64,000 bases of DNA from Streptosporangium subroseum. Lineage in GTDB: Bacteria > Actinomycetota > Actinomycetes > Streptosporangiales > Streptosporangiaceae. Under the pieces are notes generated by a model. It was not told the origin of the DNA. It made no database searches and saw nothing but the letters and a program-made list of their open reading frames with translations. Made by a program: the position numbers and the translations under genes. Positions 59,606 through 64,000 of this stretch are shown one piece after another; positions within the stretch are counted from its first letter, which is position 1, and each line of letters begins with the position of its first letter. The stretch lies in NCBI RefSeq assembly GCF_900188345.1, contig NZ_FZOD01000010.1:1-64000 (forward strand), in the 5' to 3' direction.

Positions 59606-59643
59606 GTGAAGGTTGGTTTGCTGCGGGGCCAACGTTGATTCTG

Positions 59644-60147
59644 TCAGTCCTCAGCGATAGCTTCGAATCCGAGTTCGATCGAGGCCCGATCGATAGCAGT
59701 TGCGACCGTTTCAACCGCGGAGGGAAGAGGTTCATGCTCCCAGAGGCGGACAACCTGCCAGCCCGACGCAGTCAGCGCAGCATCAGCTGTGCGGTCACGC
59801 TCGACGTTACGCCGCAGCTTGGGAGTCCAGTACCACTCGTTCGAGGTGGGCTCCCGGCCGTGCACAGGGCAGACGTGCCAGAAGCATCCGTCGACAAATA
59901 CGGCGACCTTCCGTGCAGTGAAGACGATGTCTGGCCGGACCCGGACTCCTCCTGGCAGATCCAGCCGGAAGTCCTTGCGGTACCGGTAGCCACGCGCGTG
60001 CAGGGCTTTCCGGAGCGCGATCTCGGGCTTCGTATCGGACCTCCGGTTGGCCCGCATGTTCCGCGAACGCCCCTCGCTGGATGCTCGCGGGTAAGCGCGC
60101 TTCGGCTTCGCTACCGGCGGCTCTGCATCTTGGTTCATATCGGACAT
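59644..60147 (-). CDS. vsr: Very short patch repair endonuclease (Vsr)
   Basis: A 167-residue T/G mismatch nickase. The core is VRVRPDIVFTARKVAVFVDGCFWHVCP (catalytic D73 with metal, F89/W90 intercalating next to H91), followed by NEWYWTPKLRRNVERDR and WQVVRLWEHE. It repairs T:G mismatches that arise when 5-methylcytosine deaminates, and is the normal partner of a cytosine methyltransferase. The ATG at 60147 is followed on the other strand by the methyltransferase gene (start 60255), so the two are divergent with 107 bases between. Confidence 0.95.
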   Translation of the reverse strand: MSDMNQDAEPPVAKPKRAYPRASSEGRSRNMRANRRSDTKPEIALRKALHARGYRYRKDFRLDLPGGVRVRPDIVFTARKVAVFVDGCFWHVCPVHGREPTSNEWYWTPKLRRNVERDRTADAALTASGWQVVRLWEHEPLPSAVETVATAIDRASIELGFEAIAED

Positions 60148-60254
60148 GATCTAGCTGATGTTCCTTCAGTGTGCTCAGCCAGCGCTTCCATAGGAGAAGA
60201 TAGCCTCCATGTCTCCACGCTCGCAGGGCCCTCGGTCACCACACGGAGGCCCAA

Positions 60255-61526
60255 ATGACGGATCTTGAGGTAGTTGAGATCTGCGCCGGAGCTGGAGGCC
60301 AGTCTCTCGGGCTCCACCTCGCCGGGTTCAAGCACCGGCTGGCCGTTGAGCTCGACACCAATGCATGCAACACCCTGCGGGAGAATCTCAGCACCCGCGA
60401 AAAGATTGACGATCCCGAAAAGGTGGTCGTTCAGGGCGATGTTGCGGATCCGGAAAAATGGAAGCCCTCGGATCATGTTGAGGTTGACCTGTTTGCAGGC
60501 GGCGTCCCCTGCCCGCCGTTCAGCATTGCTGGGAAGCAACTCGGCGCCACCGACGAACGTGACCTGTTCGCCTGGGCCGTTGAGCAGGTCGAGGTCATGC
60601 GCCCTCGCGCCCTCATGCTCGAGAATGTCCGTGGTCTCAGCATGCCGCGCTTCGCTGCCTACCGTCAGCATGTTCTCGACAAGCTCACCTCGCAAGGCTA
60701 CGTCGGCGAATGGAAGCTGCTCCACGCTTCGGACTTCGGTGTACCTCAGCTGCGCCCAAGATTCGTCCTCATCGCGCTTCAGGAAGAAGACGCTCCCTAC
60801 TTTCACTGGCCTGACCCGCTCCCTGGTCCTCCGCCCACGGTCGGCAAGACTCTTCACGCCTTGATGGCTTCCAAAGGCTGGACAGGTGCTGATGCCTGGG
60901 CAAGGCGCGCAGACAAGATTGCGCCAACGATTGTCGGCGGTTCCAAGAAACATGGTGGCGCTGATCTCGGCCCGACCCGCGCTAAGCAGGCTTGGAGGGA
61001 GATGGGCGTCGACGCCATGGGCGTCGCGGATGACATCCCGAACGAAAGCCACCCCGCCGACTACCTTCCCAAGCTGACCACCGCGATGGTTGCCCGGCTT
61101 CAGGGCTGGGACGACGACGAATATCAATGGACCTTCACGGGCCGCAAGACTTCGGTCTACCGGCAGATCGGCAACGCGTTCCCGCCTCCTGTCGCTCGCG
61201 CCATCGGTGAAGCCATCGTTCGGGCTTTTAACCACGAAGGCGAGCCCACGGAACGTCTCGTCCCAGAGATCGATCCCATCTATCGTGCTCTCCGCGATAG
61301 CGATGGCTACCTCACCCCAGCCCAGCTCGCCCGTAAGTCCCGTCGCCACCTCGCTCCTGAGGACCTAGAACGCCACATCAGCCGCCTGAGCCGCGACTTC
61401 ACCATCCTGACCAGCTCCACCAAATCCGGTGTCGCCTATAAGCTTGTCGAGTTCAAGGCCTTCACCGGGCAGGAGAACCACAGTCGCCACGAAGCCTTCC
61501 AGATGGCTCTCCCAACAATCAGCTGA
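60255..61526 (+). CDS. DNA (cytosine-5) methyltransferase
   Basis: A 423-residue C5 methyltransferase. Motif I is VVEICAGAGGQSLGLHLAGF, motif IV GGVPCPPFS (catalytic C86), motif VI ENVRGL (E123), motif VIII QLRPRF (165-170), and motifs IX/X are RQIGNAFPPPVA. The ~100-residue C-terminal extension (about 330-423; AQLARKSRRHLAPEDLERHISRLSRDFTILTSS) looks like a winged helix and is not part of the standard enzyme. It modifies cytosine in a target that cannot be read from sequence and protects DNA from the HNH or other nuclease of this locus. ATG 60255. Confidence 0.95.
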   Translation: MTDLEVVEICAGAGGQSLGLHLAGFKHRLAVELDTNACNTLRENLSTREKIDDPEKVVVQGDVADPEKWKPSDHVEVDLFAGGVPCPPFSIAGKQLGATDERDLFAWAVEQVEVMRPRALMLENVRGLSMPRFAAYRQHVLDKLTSQGYVGEWKLLHASDFGVPQLRPRFVLIALQEEDAPYFHWPDPLPGPPPTVGKTLHALMASKGWTGADAWARRADKIAPTIVGGSKKHGGADLGPTRAKQAWREMGVDAMGVADDIPNESHPADYLPKLTTAMVARLQGWDDDEYQWTFTGRKTSVYRQIGNAFPPPVARAIGEAIVRAFNHEGEPTERLVPEIDPIYRALRDSDGYLTPAQLARKSRRHLAPEDLERHISRLSRDFTILTSSTKSGVAYKLVEFKAFTGQENHSRHEAFQMALPTIS

Positions 61527-61626
61527 GCAAAGCTGATCAAGTGATGCCTGGAGGTCAATAATTCAGCGGAGGGGAGACTCTTAATCTGTCTAGAATGCCG
61601 TGGGGACTCGGCAGGGAGGCGCCTTG

Positions 61627-63063
61627 GTGCAGGACGGGCAGACCGAAGCAGAGCTGAAGCTTCTCCGGCAATACTCGGCCTGGATCCGGCCCGGCAGTCT
61701 GACGGATGAGGAACGCAAGGAGTTCTTCGCGGGCGGGACGATCGTCTTGGATACGAATGTCCTCTTGGACCTCTACCAGTACACCCCGAACACCCGCCAG
61801 CAGCTGCTCGTCGCGCTTGGAAGGGTTTCAGACCGGCTTTGGATGCCGTACCAGGTTGGCCTGGAGTTCGTTCGCGGCAGGGCCGGGGTCATTAAAGGTC
61901 GGGTCGAAGCGCTGCACAAAGCTCCTGGCAAGGTGTCCACCGCCTTCAGCGATGCTTGGAAGCAGATCAATGACGCTGTCGCCGACGTCAAGCAGCTTCT
62001 CGAGGACTATGCGGGTGATCAGGACACCAGTGAGATAGACGCGTTGATCAGTGAGCGTCAGTTCAACAAACTGATGGATCCATGGCGAGCTGAGCTCGTC
62101 GACCGGGCCAAGAAGATCAAAGATGAGAGCGACTTCGGCGCCGCCACCTTCATCCAGGGGCGGGACACCCTTCTGCCACAGATCGCTGAGCTGTTTGGTG
62201 ACCGGATCGGAGATCCTCCGGATCAGGGTCTTCTGAGGGAACGCATCGAGCTGGCGATTGCCTTCCGGTTCCCGAACAAGATCCCGCCGGGGTTTGCTGA
62301 CACCCGTAAGGACACCGATCTCCGCTCGGCTGGTGACTTCCTGCTGTGGGAAGAGCTGGTAGAGCATGCCCAGGCGCTGCCGCCGGGGGCGAAGGTCATC
62401 TTGGTCTCGCGTGACACCAAGAAGGACTGGTATCAGCCCAAGGGCTTTGGGCAGGAAGAACGTCCCTGGCCGCAGCTGATCGACGAGTTCGAGCGGCGGA
62501 CTGGCACGCACCTGCTCATCGCCGAGACGGCCACGTTCTATTCCGATGTGAAGAAGTATCTAGGTGCAGAGATCGCCAGCAGCACGATCGACGAGCTTAA
62601 CCGGCCTGTTCCCTCTCCAGCTGAGGAGCAGCTCTTCCTGACACGGAAGGATCTCGCCCGGCAAGACCCGCCCGAAGAACTCGCCCTCGCCGCGTACCGC
62701 GCAGCCGGCTTGTCTAGCAAGGCGATCCGGCAAGCGCTAGTGCGGCCTTCGGATCGTCTTTTCCAGTGGTGGCTGGTCGGGGCCACGCGCGACCTTGGAC
62801 TCCGGGAAAGCGGCGATGAACCGCTATTCGACCTCCAAGCGATTCTGCGCCCCGAGGCCCATCCTGGTCCAGGATGGGTGCTCGCGACAGAAATCGTTCA
62901 ACCGGGAGAGCTTCCGTATCTCTCCATGTCCCTAGCGCCCTGGTTCGTCTCGATCTTGAAGGTAAGCCCTATGGTCGATCGAACGCGCCTCTTGAGGCTG
63001 GTCCAGCTTCATGGAAGTGCTACTGGTTTCGGTGCACCGGACCAGCCCAACCTGGATAGTTAA
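61627..63063 (+). CDS. PIN-like nuclease-domain protein (DUF4935 type)
   Basis: A 478-residue soluble protein. The PIN-like N-terminal half begins FAGGTIVLDTNVLLDLYQYTPNTRQQLL (D42), continues with GLEFVRGRAG and DFLLWEELVEHA, and ends KVILVSRDTKKDW, giving four acidic positions for metal. This matches the PIN_8/DUF4935 group, found as predicted RNA- or DNA-cutting effectors in defence loci. The C-terminal ~180 residues (PAEEQLFLTRKDLARQDPPEEL) are unassigned. The start is GTG 61627 with GGGAGG eight bases upstream; a GTG at 61600 lacks one. It lies between the methyltransferase and the ATPase. Confidence 0.82.
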   Translation: MQDGQTEAELKLLRQYSAWIRPGSLTDEERKEFFAGGTIVLDTNVLLDLYQYTPNTRQQLLVALGRVSDRLWMPYQVGLEFVRGRAGVIKGRVEALHKAPGKVSTAFSDAWKQINDAVADVKQLLEDYAGDQDTSEIDALISERQFNKLMDPWRAELVDRAKKIKDESDFGAATFIQGRDTLLPQIAELFGDRIGDPPDQGLLRERIELAIAFRFPNKIPPGFADTRKDTDLRSAGDFLLWEELVEHAQALPPGAKVILVSRDTKKDWYQPKGFGQEERPWPQLIDEFERRTGTHLLIAETATFYSDVKKYLGAEIASSTIDELNRPVPSPAEEQLFLTRKDLARQDPPEELALAAYRAAGLSSKAIRQALVRPSDRLFQWWLVGATRDLGLRESGDEPLFDLQAILRPEAHPGPGWVLATEIVQPGELPYLSMSLAPWFVSILKVSPMVDRTRLLRLVQLHGSATGFGAPDQPNLDS

Positions 63064-63122
63064 CTCCGCGTGACATCGCAACACCACCGTATCGGCCCCC
63101 CACGTGAACAGGTAAGACATTC

Positions 63123-64000
63123 ATGGCGCACAAGTTGCTCGACATCACCCCGACGCCCGAAGTGCTTGTAGCGCTGACGCGAACGCCGATCTCACCTCTT
63201 GACGCCCTGAGCGAGCTGATCGACAACGCCATCGACTCCTTTCGTGCTGCCGAGATCGCGGGGAAACCGCCTGCGGTCCGGCATGTCGTGATTGAGGTTC
63301 CCGGTTCTGCAGCGGTTGACCGAGGCGAAGGCTTGATCCGCGTCCGGGACACCGGCCCAGGCTTGAGCGCTGAGCAGATCGCCAATGCGATGCGCGCTGG
63401 ATTCACTTCGAAGAACCACTACGACACCCTGGGCCTGTTCGGTATGGGGTTCAACATTGCCACGGGCAAACTAGGGCGGATCACTCGGGTGATCTCAGTG
63501 CAAGCCGGCGAACAGCATGCCCTCCAGGTCACGCTCGACCTTCCCAAGCTCATCAGGGATCAGGCGTTCGAAGTGCGGGCGGAGACCATCGAACGCCCTC
63601 CTGGTCTCGAGCACGGGACGATCGTCGAGGTCAAAGGCTGGTGGCCGCACGGAGACGCTAACCACGGCTTCATCAAAGACGTTGCCCGCATGTCCAAGCC
63701 GACGCTCAGGGACCGGATTGGCCGCCGATATGCGACGTTGCTGCGTGGTGACGCCGAGAATCCGGTCAAGATGACCGTCAACGGCGAGCCCTGCCGCGGT
63801 TACGAGCACTGTGCCTGGTCCCCGGAACGCTATGTCGAGCGCGCCGGACACGGGAGGATCCCAGCGAGGATCGCGATCGATGAGGAACTAACGCGTTCCC
63901 GAAGGTGCCTGAAGGATGGCGCCGACTTCGATGGGCATGATGCCTGCCCGCGCTGCGGCGGTAAGGACAGCCGCGAGGTGGCTGAGCGCATCCGTGGATG
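63123..64000 (+). CDS. MutL/MORC-like GHKL ATPase, 3' end outside window
   Basis: The visible 292 residues start at ATG 63123. The ATPase boxes are LSELIDNAIDSF (E31, N35), VRDTGPGLS (D76, G78, G80), and GFTSKNHYDTLGLFGMGFN (TSK plus glycine lid), in the MutL/Hsp90/MORC arrangement. At the end are four cysteine-type positions CPRCGG preceded by RCLKDG, perhaps a zinc ribbon. MutL/MORC-like ATPases encoded with a C5 methylase and Vsr are known from the restriction-system survey of Iyer, Abhiman and Aravind (2008). Downstream partners such as Z1 helicase or PD-(D/E)XK proteins may lie beyond the window. Confidence 0.9.
   Translation, partial: MAHKLLDITPTPEVLVALTRTPISPLDALSELIDNAIDSFRAAEIAGKPPAVRHVVIEVPGSAAVDRGEGLIRVRDTGPGLSAEQIANAMRAGFTSKNHYDTLGLFGMGFNIATGKLGRITRVISVQAGEQHALQVTLDLPKLIRDQAFEVRAETIERPPGLEHGTIVEVKGWWPHGDANHGFIKDVARMSKPTLRDRIGRRYATLLRGDAENPVKMTVNGEPCRGYEHCAWSPERYVERAGHGRIPARIAIDEELTRSRRCLKDGADFDGHDACPRCGGKDSREVAERIRG

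Overview
The window is high-GC actinobacterial chromosome. GTG starts are frequent, intergenic spaces are short, and there is a mycothiol-dependent enzyme relic, ECF sigma factors of the SigE type and a regulator/ATPase family that is multiplied in filamentous actinomycetes. A Streptosporangiaceae-like genus (Streptosporangium, Nonomuraea) is my best guess; no rRNA or tRNA gene is present to confirm it.

Layout. 1-2.1 kb: the end of a CU044_5270-like protein, a tyrosine recombinase with its own repeat region, and a beheaded maleylpyruvate-isomerase-like gene. 2.4-11.3 kb: five genes on the minus strand. In transcription order these are an EACC1-like small membrane protein, a caspase-like protease with about nine membrane spans and an external YVTN propeller, an S66 (MccF/LD-carboxypeptidase) peptidase, a frameshifted pseudokinase with an external propeller, and an active-looking Ser/Thr kinase with the same kind of propeller. 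This looks like a membrane sensing and suicide/conflict locus. 12.2-18.4 kb: an aerobic benzoate pathway of the benzoyl-CoA epoxidation (box) type with benzoate-CoA ligase, PaaX-type regulator, BoxB and BoxC. The BoxC stop/BoxB start junction has been duplicated, giving a 46-codon leader ORF, and BoxC carries a three-unit 14-residue repeat.

18.7-36 kb: ordinary accessory metabolism and regulation. It includes two VOC proteins, divergent ArsR/oxidoreductase and LysR/MFS pairs, an aldo-keto reductase coupled to an HTH protein, a TetR/DUF427/MFS group with several matching operators, aspartokinase and a DoxX protein. Gene relics are common here and up to 43 kb (formate dehydrogenase, SDR, quinol monooxygenase, YcaQ, MarR). 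36-48.6 kb: GNAT enzymes, a polyprenyl synthetase, a stress protein, a penicillin-binding-like serine hydrolase, a MerR/NmrA pair, an Imm52-like double-domain protein and an AraC/VOC/hydrolase group.

48.8-57.6 kb: a sigma factor coupled to a PASTA membrane protein, secreted proteins, and a complete XRE-TPR regulator, anti-sigma-like ATPase and two small partner genes followed by an S9 peptidase. Pieces of this regulator module lie at 31.5, 38.8, 50.3 and 51.4 kb. 57.9-64 kb: a restriction/defence locus with HNH endonuclease, truncated IS110 transposase, Vsr nickase, 5-methylcytosine methyltransferase, PIN-like DUF4935-type nuclease and a MutL/MORC-like GHKL ATPase that runs off the window.
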